This document shows, piece after piece, positions 7,248-15,777 of a stretch of 32,484 nucleotides of DNA. The notes beneath the pieces were generated by a model. It made no database searches. It saw nothing but the letters and a program-made list of their open reading frames with translations, and was not told the origin of the DNA. The position numbers were made by a program, and so were the translations under genes. Each line of letters begins with the position of its first letter. The stretch's first letter is position 1. Source of the DNA: Gemmatimonadetes bacterium SCN 70-22 (GTDB lineage: Bacteria > Gemmatimonadota > Gemmatimonadetes > Gemmatimonadales > Gemmatimonadaceae). The stretch is taken from NCBI GenBank assembly GCA_001724275.1, contig MEDZ01000039.1, forward strand, positions 1 to 32,484, read 5' to 3'.

Positions 7248-8852
7248 GTCGCGAGACACCTCCCGGCGCTGCTGGTGCTGGCGGCGCTGGCCCCGCAGGC
7301 GCTCCTCGCGACGTCGCTCCGGGCGCAGCGACCCCAGCCGAACGCCGCGGCTCGCCCCGCCCTCGCCTCCCGCACGGTCGACTCCATCGTCGCCGTCGCC
7401 CTCAGGACCTTCCCCACCCCGGGGGTCGCCGTCGCGGTCATCCAGGACGGCAAGGTGGTGGTCGCCAAGGGATACGGGGTGAAGAAGCTCGGTGACCCGG
7501 CCCCGGTGACGCCGCAGACACGTTTCGGCATCGCCTCCAACACCAAGGTCTTCACCGCGGTGGCGCTGGGGATGCTGGTGGAGGAAGGGAAGCTCGAGTG
7601 GGACGCCCCGGTCATCCGCTACCTCCCGCAGTTCGCGATGTACGACCCGTTCGTCACCCGCGAGATCACGATCAAGGACCTCCTGGTCCATCGCAGCGGG
7701 CTGGGGCTCGGCGCGGGTGACCTGCTCTGGTGGCCGGCGTCCACGTACACGCGCGCCGAGATCATGCGGCGGCTGCGCTTCATCAAGCCGGCCACGTCGT
7801 TCCGCTCGGCGTACGCGTACGACAACGTCCTCTACCTGGTGGCGGGCGAGGTAATCGAGACGGTGAGCGGGATGTCGTGGGAGCGGTTCATCGAGTCGCG
7901 CATCCTCCAGCGCGTGGGGATGACGCACAGCACCTCGCGCCACGGCGATGCGGCCACGCCGGGCGACGTGGCGCAGACCCACACGCTCCTCGAGGGGACG
8001 CTCGCGGCGATTGCCCCGATGACGAGTGACAACACGAATCCTGCCGGCGGGATCAACTCGGGGGCCGAGGACATGGCGAAGTGGGTGATGTCGCTCCTGG
8101 ACTCGGGGAGGGTGGGGGACGGGAGCCGGCTGTACCAGCCGGCGACGGCGCGCATGCTCCAGGCCCCGGTCACGCCGACGCCGAACACCCCGCCGCCGGG
8201 CTTCATCGCCCCGCTGGCGAGCGAGTTCTCGTTCTACGCGCTGGGGCTGGGGGTCGGGACCTTCCGCGGGCGCAAGCTCCTGCACCACACGGGGGGGCTC
8301 CCGGGCTACCTGTCGTCGGTGGCGTGGATCCCGTCGGAGCGCGCGGGCGTGGTGGTCCTCACGAACGACGAGTCGCCGACCTTCCTGGCCCTCACCTGGA
8401 CGCTGATGGACCGCGTGCTGCGCACGCCGCAGCCGTTCGACTTCATTGCCGGCTTCGATTCGCTGCGCGCGCGCCAGCAGGTGGCATTGCAGGGGGCTGC
8501 CCGCCAGGCGCAAGCGGCCCGCGACTCGGCGTCGCGCCCGTCGCTCGCCCTCGCGAAGTACGCGGGGCCGTACGCCGACGCGTGGTACGGCGACATCGAC
8601 ATCGCGCACGAGGGGGGCAGGCTGGTCATCCGGTTCTCGCACACGCCGCAGCTGGTGGGCGACATGATCCCGTGGCAGCACGATACCTTCCTGGTGCGGT
8701 GGCGCGACCGCGAGCTGCGCGCCGACGCCTACATCACCTTCATGCTCACGCCGGACGGCGGCATCGACCACGCGAAGATGCTGCCGGCCTCGCCCGACGT
8801 CGACTTCTCCTTCGACTTCCAGGACCTGGAGCTCAGGCCCAGGCGGCGGTGA
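7236..8852 (+). CDS. Secreted serine hydrolase, class C beta-lactamase/PBP fold
   Basis: The 538-residue product has the three family motifs: S-x-x-K (Ser101-Asn-Thr-Lys104), Y-x-N (Tyr195-Asp-Asn197) and His351-Thr-Gly353 in place of Lys-Thr-Gly. The C-terminal part (about 430-535) resembles the DUF3471-like beta-domain often attached to these enzymes. Family members act as D-aminopeptidases, DD-peptidases, esterases or amidases; the sequence does not tell which, and a true beta-lactamase is not implied. The start at 7236 gives a signal peptide of normal length (cleavage near Leu-Arg-Ala-Gln, residue 31). The in-frame ATG at 7194 would add 14 residues. It is the first of four exported hydrolase genes on this strand. 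Confidence 0.88.
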   Translation: MRLPVARHLPALLVLAALAPQALLATSLRAQRPQPNAAARPALASRTVDSIVAVALRTFPTPGVAVAVIQDGKVVVAKGYGVKKLGDPAPVTPQTRFGIASNTKVFTAVALGMLVEEGKLEWDAPVIRYLPQFAMYDPFVTREITIKDLLVHRSGLGLGAGDLLWWPASTYTRAEIMRRLRFIKPATSFRSAYAYDNVLYLVAGEVIETVSGMSWERFIESRILQRVGMTHSTSRHGDAATPGDVAQTHTLLEGTLAAIAPMTSDNTNPAGGINSGAEDMAKWVMSLLDSGRVGDGSRLYQPATARMLQAPVTPTPNTPPPGFIAPLASEFSFYALGLGVGTFRGRKLLHHTGGLPGYLSSVAWIPSERAGVVVLTNDESPTFLALTWTLMDRVLRTPQPFDFIAGFDSLRARQQVALQGAARQAQAARDSASRPSLALAKYAGPYADAWYGDIDIAHEGGRLVIRFSHTPQLVGDMIPWQHDTFLVRWRDRELRADAYITFMLTPDGGIDHAKMLPASPDVDFSFDFQDLELRPRRR

Positions 8853-8945
8853 CGCCGATTTCGTAGCGATAACCTGGTCGTCGCCGGGGTGGCGACCGCG
8901 CCGCTGGCGTGACAGTCTGCAGGATCCCTCCGCCCTTCCATCGTC

Positions 8946-10616
8946 ATGAGCCATTTCACGTCCCGTTCCTTCGCGCGCCTCGTTCCGGCGCTCGCCGCCC
9001 TCGCGCTTCCCTTCGTGGCGGCGCCGCTCGTCGCCCAGCAGGAGGTGGTCGACACCACCACCCTGCGCCAGCTCTACGACGATGAGATGGCCAAGGGGGA
9101 GGTGATGTCGATCGCCAGCTGGCTCACCGACGTCCACGGCCCGCGCCTCACCGGGTCGCCAGGCGCAAGGGCGGCCGGCGAGTGGGCGGTGAAGACGATG
9201 CAGGCCTGGGGGCTGGCCCACGTGGGCTTCGAGTACTGGAGCCCGAAGTTCCCGGGGTGGCGCAACGACCGCCTCTCGCTCCGCGTGGTGGCGCCCACGC
9301 CCTTCGACGTCGCCGTCGCACCCCGCGCCTGGTCGCCGGGCACCAGGGGGGAGGTGAAGGGGGAGGCGGTCGTCGCGACCATGACGACGTGGGGCGACAC
9401 GGCGAAGTACCGGGGGGCGCTCAAGGGGAAGTACGTCCTCCTCGGCGCCGCCCCCACGCTCGCGCCGCGAGCGACGCCGGACGCCAAGCGCTTCACCGAC
9501 GAGGAGCTCGACAAGATGGCCGCGGCCGGGGTGCCCGACCCTCGCACGGGGGGCTTCGCCATCCCGCGCGACCCTGCGGCGATGGGGGCCATGATGCGCC
9601 GCTTCGGTGGCAACGTCTTCCGCCCGGCCAACGACACCGCGGCGCTGCGCTGGTTCGAGCGGCAGGGAGTGCTCGGCATCCTCCTCCCCGCGCGCGGCGA
9701 CGACGGGACCATCTTCACCGACAACGGCTACCCGCGCACGGCGGGCGTGGCGCAGGTCCCGATGGTGCACGTGGCGGGCGAGCACTACGGGCGCATCGCG
9801 CGCATCCTCGAGAAGGGGGTGAAGGTCACGCTCTCGCTCGACATGGCCAACACCCGCACGCCCGAGGCCGAGTCGTTCAACATCGTGGCCGAGATTCCCG
9901 GGAGCGACCCGGCGGTGAAGGACGAGGTCGTGATGCTGGGGGCGCACTTCGACTCGTGGCACGCGGGGACGGGGGCCACCGACAATGCCGCGGGTTCGGC
10001 GGTGATGATGGAGGCGATCCGCCTGATCAAGGCGAGCGGGCTCAAGCCGCGCCGCACGATCCGCATCGCGCTCTGGACGGGCGAGGAGCAGGGGCTGTTC
10101 GGCTCGCGCGAGTACGTCGCGCGCCACTTCGGCGAGCGCGTCTTCCGCCGGGACTCGTCAGGCTTCGTCCCCACCGACACGGTGCTCGCGCTCCCGGCGT
10201 ACGAGAAGCACGCCGGCTACTTCAACGTCGACAACGGGACGGGGCGCATCCGCGGGGTGTACCTGCAGGGGAACACCCAGGTGAAGGACGCCTTCAGCGC
10301 GTGGATCGAGCCCTTCCGCGACAAGGGGGTCACGACCATCACCCCGGCCAACACCAGCGGGACGGATCATCAGGCGTTCGACGCCATCGGGCTGGGCGGG
10401 TGGCAGTTCATCCAGGATCCGGTGGAGTACGACACTCGCACGCACCACTCCAACCAGGACCTGTACGAGCGCCTCGTGCCCGACGACATGAAGCACAACG
10501 CGGCGGTGGTGGCCGGCTTCGTGTGGCAGGCGGCGCAGCGCGCCACCCGGCTCCCGGGGAAGGCGGGATGGCCCATCGTGATCACGGAGAAGAAGGCGAA
10601 GCCGATCTCGGAGTAG
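8946..10616 (+). CDS. Secreted M28-family zinc aminopeptidase
   Basis: The 556-residue product has a Sec signal peptide (cleavage near Val-Ala-Gln, about residue 31), a PA-like insert region (roughly 120-300), then an M28 peptidase domain. The di-zinc and catalytic residues can be placed: His334-Phe-Asp336, bridging Asp346 in G-A-T-D-N-A-A-G, Glu380-Glu381 in G-E-E-Q-G-L (first the general base, second a ligand), an Asp in N-V-D-N-G-T-G, and His500/His501 near the C-terminus. The site looks intact. Such enzymes remove N-terminal residues from peptides outside the cytoplasm. The gene lies 93 bases after the serine hydrolase. No good ribosome site precedes the ATG, but the signal peptide starts right there. 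Confidence 0.92.
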   Translation: MSHFTSRSFARLVPALAALALPFVAAPLVAQQEVVDTTTLRQLYDDEMAKGEVMSIASWLTDVHGPRLTGSPGARAAGEWAVKTMQAWGLAHVGFEYWSPKFPGWRNDRLSLRVVAPTPFDVAVAPRAWSPGTRGEVKGEAVVATMTTWGDTAKYRGALKGKYVLLGAAPTLAPRATPDAKRFTDEELDKMAAAGVPDPRTGGFAIPRDPAAMGAMMRRFGGNVFRPANDTAALRWFERQGVLGILLPARGDDGTIFTDNGYPRTAGVAQVPMVHVAGEHYGRIARILEKGVKVTLSLDMANTRTPEAESFNIVAEIPGSDPAVKDEVVMLGAHFDSWHAGTGATDNAAGSAVMMEAIRLIKASGLKPRRTIRIALWTGEEQGLFGSREYVARHFGERVFRRDSSGFVPTDTVLALPAYEKHAGYFNVDNGTGRIRGVYLQGNTQVKDAFSAWIEPFRDKGVTTITPANTSGTDHQAFDAIGLGGWQFIQDPVEYDTRTHHSNQDLYERLVPDDMKHNAAVVAGFVWQAAQRATRLPGKAGWPIVITEKKAKPISE

Positions 10617-10722
10617 GGCGAGCGCGCTCGTCCGGGGGCGGCGCCCTCGGGGGTGGCGAATCACCGTGCGGCGAGGGAGAATGGTGGGGAATCCACTCCC
10701 CGCCGTCTCTCCGTTCACGCTC

Positions 10723-11895
10723 ATGACTTCCCGCCGCTCCGTCATCAAGCTCGGCGCCGCCGCCCTCGTCGCCCCGATGTTCAATCGCGGGCGCTTCGCG
10801 CTCCCGCACATCCCGAACCAGGAGTACTCGAAGCGCGCCATCGACCTCATGCAGCGCGCCATCGTGATCGACATGCTGGCGCCGCTGCACATCGGGTCCA
10901 ACGGGAACCGGTGGCTGCAGAAGCCCGATTCCATCACCGCCGAGGACTTCGCGCCGTTCCGGGCGTCGGGGATCGACGTCTTTCACACCGCGGTCGGCTT
11001 CGGCGGGCCTAACGCGTACATCAGCGGGCAGCAGTTCTTTCACCGGCAGAACGCGATGATCGCCGGGCGCCCCGACCTCTTCATGCGCATCGACTCGGCC
11101 GACGACTTCGCCAAGGTGAAGGGGTCGGGGCGCATCGGTATCCTGCTGGGGGCGCAGAACTCGGATCACTTCATCCGCCCCGACGCCACGCGCGACCGGT
11201 TGGCGACCGTGGACGAGTTCTTCGTCTATGGGCAGCGCGTTTCGCAGCTCACCTACAACTCGCAGAACTGGTTCGCCAGCGGCTCCACCGAGCGCGTGGA
11301 CGGCGGGATCTCCGACATGGGGGCGGCGCTCATCGAGCGGATGAACCGGGCCGGGATGGCGGTGGACACCTCGCACTGCGGCGACCGGACCACGCTCGAC
11401 GCGTTCGCGCTGTCGAGGAAGCCGGCGCTGGTGACGCATTCCAATGCCCGCGCCCTGGCCAACGGCCACCCGCGCTGCAAGCCGGACGAGGTGATCCGCG
11501 CGGTGGGAAAGGCGGGGAGCGTCATGGGGATCACCGGCGTGCGCATGTTCGTGAAGGGGAGCGAGCCGACGACGATCGAGGACTTCCTGAACCACATCGA
11601 CTACGTGGCCCGGATGATCGGCGTGGAGCACGTCGGGATCGGGAGCGACAGCGACCTGCAGGGCTACGACGACCTGCCGCCTGACGAGTACAAGGCGCTC
11701 AAGGAGAGCTACAAGGGGAGTTACGGCTTCCGCGACAAGATCGACATCGAGGGCATCGACCACCCCCGGCGGATGTTCGACGTCACCGAGGGGCTCATCC
11801 GGCGCAAGTACGGCGACGACCAGATTCTCGGGATCCTGGGGGGGAACTTCCAGCGCGTGCTGGGCGACATCTGGACGGGGATCCCGGCCAAGTGA
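10723..11895 (+). CDS. Tat-exported M19 (membrane dipeptidase)-family hydrolase with atypical metal site
   Basis: The 390-residue product starts at an ATG giving a short Tat-like signal (S-R-R-S-V-I-K-L, then an Ala-rich stretch). Several renal-dipeptidase landmarks are present: His218 in D-T-S-H, His239 in T-H-S-N, and the G-S-D-S-D element at 308-311. The usual first metal motif (H-x-D in D-G-H-N-D) is not seen; the aligned stretch reads V-I-D-M-L-A-P-L-H. The bridging Glu appears to be Gln145 in L-L-G-A-Q-N. I recall an M19 branch with a similar G-F-Q-N motif, so this may be a subfamily trait rather than decay. Substrate could be a dipeptide or another amide/lactone. Its TGA overlaps the GTG of the next gene. 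Confidence 0.85.
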   Translation: MTSRRSVIKLGAAALVAPMFNRGRFALPHIPNQEYSKRAIDLMQRAIVIDMLAPLHIGSNGNRWLQKPDSITAEDFAPFRASGIDVFHTAVGFGGPNAYISGQQFFHRQNAMIAGRPDLFMRIDSADDFAKVKGSGRIGILLGAQNSDHFIRPDATRDRLATVDEFFVYGQRVSQLTYNSQNWFASGSTERVDGGISDMGAALIERMNRAGMAVDTSHCGDRTTLDAFALSRKPALVTHSNARALANGHPRCKPDEVIRAVGKAGSVMGITGVRMFVKGSEPTTIEDFLNHIDYVARMIGVEHVGIGSDSDLQGYDDLPPDEYKALKESYKGSYGFRDKIDIEGIDHPRRMFDVTEGLIRRKYGDDQILGILGGNFQRVLGDIWTGIPAK

Positions 11896-12149
11896 CGCCG
11901 AACGGGCCGTCCCGAACGTCCGTCGCCTTGCCGCTGGATTCGACGCTGACCTGCCCGGCGTGCGGGGCGCGCGAGACGGTTCGCATGCCCATCGATGCAT
12001 GCCGGTTCTTCCACGAGTGTCGGGGGTGTGGCACCCTCCTCCGGCCCAAGGCGGGCGACTGCTGCGTCTTCTGCTCGTACGGCGACGTGCCGTGCCCGCC
12101 CAGGCAGTCGGGCGGGTCCTCCCCCTGCTCCCCAACCCGAGCCCCGTAG
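11892..12149 (+). CDS. GDCCVxC-family small cysteine-rich protein (zinc-ribbon-like)
   Basis: The 85-residue product contains C-P-A-C, C-R-G-C and the signature G-D-C-C-V-F-C-S-Y-G followed by V-P-C-P-P. It matches the GDCCVxC domain family, some of whose members are annotated as selenoproteins at one of these cysteines. All positions here are Cys codons. The first two C-x-x-C pairs look like a zinc ribbon and the last cluster could bind metal or be redox-active. Function is unknown; homologues are often near metal-resistance genes, but none is seen here. It starts at a GTG overlapping the dipeptidase stop (GTGA), implying translational coupling, and the next gene starts four bases after its stop. 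The C-terminal 15 residues look unconserved. Confidence 0.8.
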   Translation: MTPNGPSRTSVALPLDSTLTCPACGARETVRMPIDACRFFHECRGCGTLLRPKAGDCCVFCSYGDVPCPPRQSGGSSPCSPTRAP

Positions 12150-12153
12150 GTCG

Positions 12154-14598
12154 ATGCCCTCTCGCTCCCTCCGCGCCGTCGCCCGCCTGGCCCTCTCCTC
12201 TCTCTGTGTCGCGCTGGCGCTCCCCGCCGGCGCCGCGGCGCAGCGCCCCGACACGCTGCGCATTGCCGGGCTGAGAGCCCCGGTGGAGGTGCTGCGCGAC
12301 GCCTGGGGGATTCCGCACATCTACGCGAAGAACGAGCACGACCTGTTCTTCGCCCAGGGGTACACGGCGGCGCGCGATCGCGCCTTCCAGTTCGAGCTCT
12401 GGCGCCGGCAGGCAACGGGGACGGTGGCCGAGCTGCTGGGCGAGCGCGAGCTCGCGCGCGACATCGGCGCCCGCCTGTTCAAGTATCGCGGGAGCCTGGC
12501 GGCCGACCTGGCGCACTACCATCCGCGCGGGGCGCTGATCGTCAACGCCTTCGTGGACGGAGTGAACGCCTACGTGGACGAGGCGGCGCGCAACCCGGCG
12601 CTCATTCCGCTGGAGCTCAGGATGCTGGGCGCCAGGCCCGGGCGGTGGACGCCGGAGGTGGTGATCTCCCGGCACCAGGGGTTGTTGGGCAATCTCACGC
12701 AGGAGCTGCAATACGGGCGCTTCGTGGCCCGCCATGGGGCGGAGCTGCTGAAGAAGGTCGAGTGGTTCCACCCGGGGCCGGGCGAGCCGGCGCTCGACCT
12801 CGATCCGGCCATCGACAAGGAGGGGCTCTTCGAGCCGATCCTCGACCTCTACAACGCGTACCGCAACCCGGTGCGCTTCGAGCCGCGCGACCTGCAGTCG
12901 GCGTATCGCGGGAGCGAGGAGGCGGGGCGGCGCCTGGCGCAGGTGCGCGCCGAGGCGGACTCGGTGCTGGCGTGGAACGCGCGGCGCGACATCGGGAGCA
13001 ACAACTGGGTCGTGAGCCCGCGCCTCTCGCTGAACGGACGCGCGATCATGGCCAACGACCCGCACCGGGCGCAGGCGGCGCCCTCGCTCCGCTACTTCGT
13101 GCACCTGGTGGCGCCGGGGTGGAACGTGATCGGCGGCGGCGAGCCGACGGTGCCGGGCGTGTCGATCGGGCATAACGAGTACGGCGCCTGGGGGCTCACG
13201 GTGTTCGGCACCGACGGCGAGGACCTGTACGTCTACAAGGTGAACCCGGCCAACCGCTCGCAGTACCGCTTCCGCGGGGTGTGGGAGTCGATGCGGACGG
13301 TGCGCGAGACCATCCCGGTGAAGGGGCGCCAGGCGGAGACGGTGACGCTCAAGTACACGCGGCACGGGCCGGTGGTGTACGAGGACACAGTGCGCGGGGT
13401 GGCCTACGCGGTGCGGGCGGCGTGGATGGAGCCGGGGGGTGCCCCGTACATGGCGTCGCTGCGCATGGACCAGGCGAGGACGTGGGAGGAGTTCCGCGAG
13501 GCGTGCAGCTACTCCAACATCCCCGGCGAGAACATGGTGTGGGCCGACGTGAAGGGGAACATCGGGTGGCAGGCGGTGGGGATCGCCCCCATCCGCCCGC
13601 GCTCGAGCGGGCTGGTCCCCGTCCCGGGCGACGGGCGCTACGAGTGGGCGGGCTACCTCCCCATCCGCAGCAAGCCTAACGCGTACAACCCCGCCGAGGG
13701 GTTCATCGCGACCGCGAACAACAACCTGACGCGGGAGGACTATCCGTTCCGCGACGCCATCGGGTGGTCGTGGGCCGACCCGTTCCGCTTCGCGCGCATC
13801 GCCGAGGTGCTGGGCTCGGGGCGTCGCGTCTCGATGACCGACATGATGAAGCTGCAGAACGACTACACGTCGCTCCCCGCGCGGGCGCTCGTCCCGCTCC
13901 TGGCCGGGTTGAAGGGGGGGAGCGAGGCGGTGGAGCGCGCGCGCGTGGCGCTGCTGGCGTGGGACCACGTGCTGGACCGGGAGTCGGTGGCGGCGGGGAT
14001 CTACGAGGCGTGGTACCGGCGGCTGGCGGAGAACACCCCGGCGGTGGTCGTCCCCGCCAGCGCCCGCGCCATGACGCGGGGGATCCCGGCCAAGCGCATC
14101 ATCGACTGGCTGATTGCGCCTGGCGGAGAGTTCGGCGCCGTCCCCACGGCCGGGCGCGACAGCCTGCTGCTGGGGAGCCTGGACGAGGCGGTGCGGGAGC
14201 TGACGCGGCGCTACGGCGCCGACATGGCGGCGTGGAAGTGGGGGAGCTACCACCAGGTGCAGCTCCTGCACCCCATGAGCGCCGCGCTCAGCGACCAGCT
14301 GCGCCGCAAGTTCGAGGTGGGGCCGTGGCCGCGCGGCGGCGACGGCAACACCCCCGGGGCCACCGGCGGCGGCGAGAACCAGACGGCTGGAGCCTCGTTC
14401 CGGATGATCGTCGAGGCGGGGGACTGGGACGGCGCCGTCGGCACGAACACACCGGGGCAGTCGGGCGACGTCGAGAGCGCGCACTACCGCGACCTGTTCG
14501 AGCTGTGGAAGGACGATCGGTACTTCCCGGTCAAGTACAGCCGGCAGGCGGTGGAGGGGGTGACGCGGGAGCGGGTGGTGCTGGTGCCGGGGTGGTGA
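12154..14598 (+). CDS. Penicillin acylase family (S45) Ntn hydrolase
   Basis: The 814-residue preproprotein has a signal peptide (cleavage near Ala-Ala-Ala-Gln, residue 28), an alpha-chain region (about 29-281) and a beta-chain starting at the predicted nucleophile Ser282 in I-G-S-N-N-W-V-V. Autocatalytic cleavage before this Ser yields the active heterodimer. Family landmarks include N-D-P-H after the nucleophile, H-N-E-Y-G-A-W-G-L-T, and T-A-N-N-N in the second half. Members hydrolyse amide bonds of penicillins, acyl-homoserine lactones or other N-acyl compounds; the substrate cannot be read from sequence. In this setting of exported peptidases, periplasmic use of acylated amino compounds or quorum-signal degradation are both possible. 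Confidence 0.92.
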   Translation: MPSRSLRAVARLALSSLCVALALPAGAAAQRPDTLRIAGLRAPVEVLRDAWGIPHIYAKNEHDLFFAQGYTAARDRAFQFELWRRQATGTVAELLGERELARDIGARLFKYRGSLAADLAHYHPRGALIVNAFVDGVNAYVDEAARNPALIPLELRMLGARPGRWTPEVVISRHQGLLGNLTQELQYGRFVARHGAELLKKVEWFHPGPGEPALDLDPAIDKEGLFEPILDLYNAYRNPVRFEPRDLQSAYRGSEEAGRRLAQVRAEADSVLAWNARRDIGSNNWVVSPRLSLNGRAIMANDPHRAQAAPSLRYFVHLVAPGWNVIGGGEPTVPGVSIGHNEYGAWGLTVFGTDGEDLYVYKVNPANRSQYRFRGVWESMRTVRETIPVKGRQAETVTLKYTRHGPVVYEDTVRGVAYAVRAAWMEPGGAPYMASLRMDQARTWEEFREACSYSNIPGENMVWADVKGNIGWQAVGIAPIRPRSSGLVPVPGDGRYEWAGYLPIRSKPNAYNPAEGFIATANNNLTREDYPFRDAIGWSWADPFRFARIAEVLGSGRRVSMTDMMKLQNDYTSLPARALVPLLAGLKGGSEAVERARVALLAWDHVLDRESVAAGIYEAWYRRLAENTPAVVVPASARAMTRGIPAKRIIDWLIAPGGEFGAVPTAGRDSLLLGSLDEAVRELTRRYGADMAAWKWGSYHQVQLLHPMSAALSDQLRRKFEVGPWPRGGDGNTPGATGGGENQTAGASFRMIVEAGDWDGAVGTNTPGQSGDVESAHYRDLFELWKDDRYFPVKYSRQAVEGVTRERVVLVPGW

Positions 14599-14769
14599 TG
14601 CCGGTGTCCTAAGGCGCGCGGGGACTTCTTCTCGAGACTCGCGCAGGTCGCGTTCTTGGCGACGCGTCTACTCACCGTCTCTCCAAGTTCCGACGGCGCA
14701 GGAGGCAGCGAAAGACATTCGAGAGACGCCTCCCTCAGACGATGCGCACGACGCGACTGGGGGAATGCC

Positions 14770-15129
14770 ATGCATCTGTACGCACAGGTGACAGTCAACG
14801 CCGCGCCACGGCGCAAGCGGGAGCGATGGCGGCGTCGCCTTCTCGTGCCCTCGATCCTCTGCGCCGGTGCACTGTCGTCACCGCTCTCGGCGCAACACGC
14901 AGCGATCGTACGGGTGACGAGTTCGAACCTGCGCGCACGGCCATCGACCGAGGCGAGGATCGTGGGTCGCGTGGCGCGCGGGGACACGGTTCAGCAGCTT
15001 GTAGGCCGAGAGGATGGATGGTCGCGCGTCCGTGTCGGCGTGCAGGAGGGCTGGATGCGCACGTCATTCCTTGTGCGCATCGAACTGCTGCCGCCGCCAC
15101 CACCGCGTGCCGACGCGTCCTCTCCTTGA
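14770..15129 (+). CDS. Exported bacterial SH3-domain protein, possibly the 5' part of a split gene
   Basis: The 119-residue product starts at an ATG preceded by GGGGGAA. It has an arginine-rich n-region, a signal peptide (cleavage near Leu-Ser-Ala-Gln, about residue 40) and one bacterial SH3 domain (about 45-100: V-T-S-S-N-L-R-A-R-P-S-T, then G-D-T-V, G-W-S-R-V and G-W-M). It ends in a Pro-rich linker. SH3 domains of this type bind peptidoglycan or stabilise envelope proteins. The frame continues open past the TGA at 15127-15129 directly into the barrel protein at 15178, so this may be the first part of an SH3-barrel fusion interrupted by a stop. Confidence 0.7.
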   Translation: MHLYAQVTVNAAPRRKRERWRRRLLVPSILCAGALSSPLSAQHAAIVRVTSSNLRARPSTEARIVGRVARGDTVQQLVGREDGWSRVRVGVQEGWMRTSFLVRIELLPPPPPRADASSP

Positions 15130-15177
15130 GGGGCAGAGGTACCGGAAGCGGTCGAGCGGACTTCCATCGACACCGCA

Positions 15178-15744
15178 ATGTCTGCGCCGAGTACCGAAAC
15201 GAGCGACGTCGATCCACGCCTAGCCGGGCGAAGCCGTGCGCGTGCGAATGGGAAGTCCACGATCCCCGGGAGCCGCGATCCTTCTCGGCTCGGGATCATG
15301 GGCGGAGTGGCATCGGGTTCGTTCGATTCCAACGCCTTGATGGGCCCCGCACTCCGTGCATATGCGCGGATTCCGATGTACGACGCACCGCTGGCCATGC
15401 GCGCCGACCTGGAGGTAAGTCGAGTCAGCGCGCGTGACATGTCACCAGGAGACGAATTCACCATCACGGATCTCCGCGCCATGCTCGGCGCCGATTTCGG
15501 TGTCCCGGTGAGTCGATCTGTTGAGGTCTTCGTGACCGGCGGCCTCGGGCTTTCGCGAAATACTCAGCGACTTCGTCTCGACCTGGGCAGCATCGTCGAT
15601 GCTCTCGACATTCAAGACGCCAGCTGGTCCTTGGCCCACGACATCGGATTCGGTGTGAAGCTCGGACGCATCCTGCTCATCGAGTCACACTTCCTCGCGA
15701 GCGACGGTGCGCCATATCGAGTCCTCGCGGGTATTCGCTTCTGA
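15178..15744 (+). CDS. Outer-membrane beta-barrel protein lacking its own signal peptide
   Basis: The 188-residue reading from the ATG at 15178 has a Ser/Arg-rich, linker-like N-terminus (about 1-35). It then shows alternating strands with G-G-V-A-S-G, D-L-E-V-S-R-V, F-V-T-G-G-L-G-L and a C-terminal V-L-A-G-I-R-F, a BAM-type ending. There is no signal peptide and no ribosome site before this ATG, which is unusual for a barrel. It is in the same frame as the SH3 gene upstream, with 16 open codons between the TGA and this ATG. It is therefore probably the C-terminal half of one precursor, expressed only by readthrough or inactivated. Confidence 0.6.
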   Translation: MSAPSTETSDVDPRLAGRSRARANGKSTIPGSRDPSRLGIMGGVASGSFDSNALMGPALRAYARIPMYDAPLAMRADLEVSRVSARDMSPGDEFTITDLRAMLGADFGVPVSRSVEVFVTGGLGLSRNTQRLRLDLGSIVDALDIQDASWSLAHDIGFGVKLGRILLIESHFLASDGAPYRVLAGIRF

Positions 15745-15777
15745 CCTCTTCCTCATGTCCCAAGGAGAGCTTTCGAT

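Noticed and set aside
7236-8852. Calling the serine hydrolase a beta-lactamase resistance gene
   Set aside because: The motifs are shared by many D-peptidases and esterases; His-Thr-Gly and the extra C-terminal domain point away from a dedicated beta-lactamase.
8880-8896. Six-bp hairpin between the serine hydrolase and M28 genes as a terminator
   Set aside because: The stem is short, no T-tract follows, and such stems are common by chance at this GC content.
7089-10127. Very long minus-strand open frame opposite the hydrolase genes
   Set aside because: Its translation is rich in Arg, His, Val and Pro with no recognisable motif; it is the antisense shadow of two clear plus-strand genes in GC-rich DNA.
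10582-14484. 1300-codon minus-strand open frame opposite the dipeptidase and acylase genes
   Set aside because: Same shadow effect; the plus strand has catalytic motifs and signal peptides, the minus strand none.
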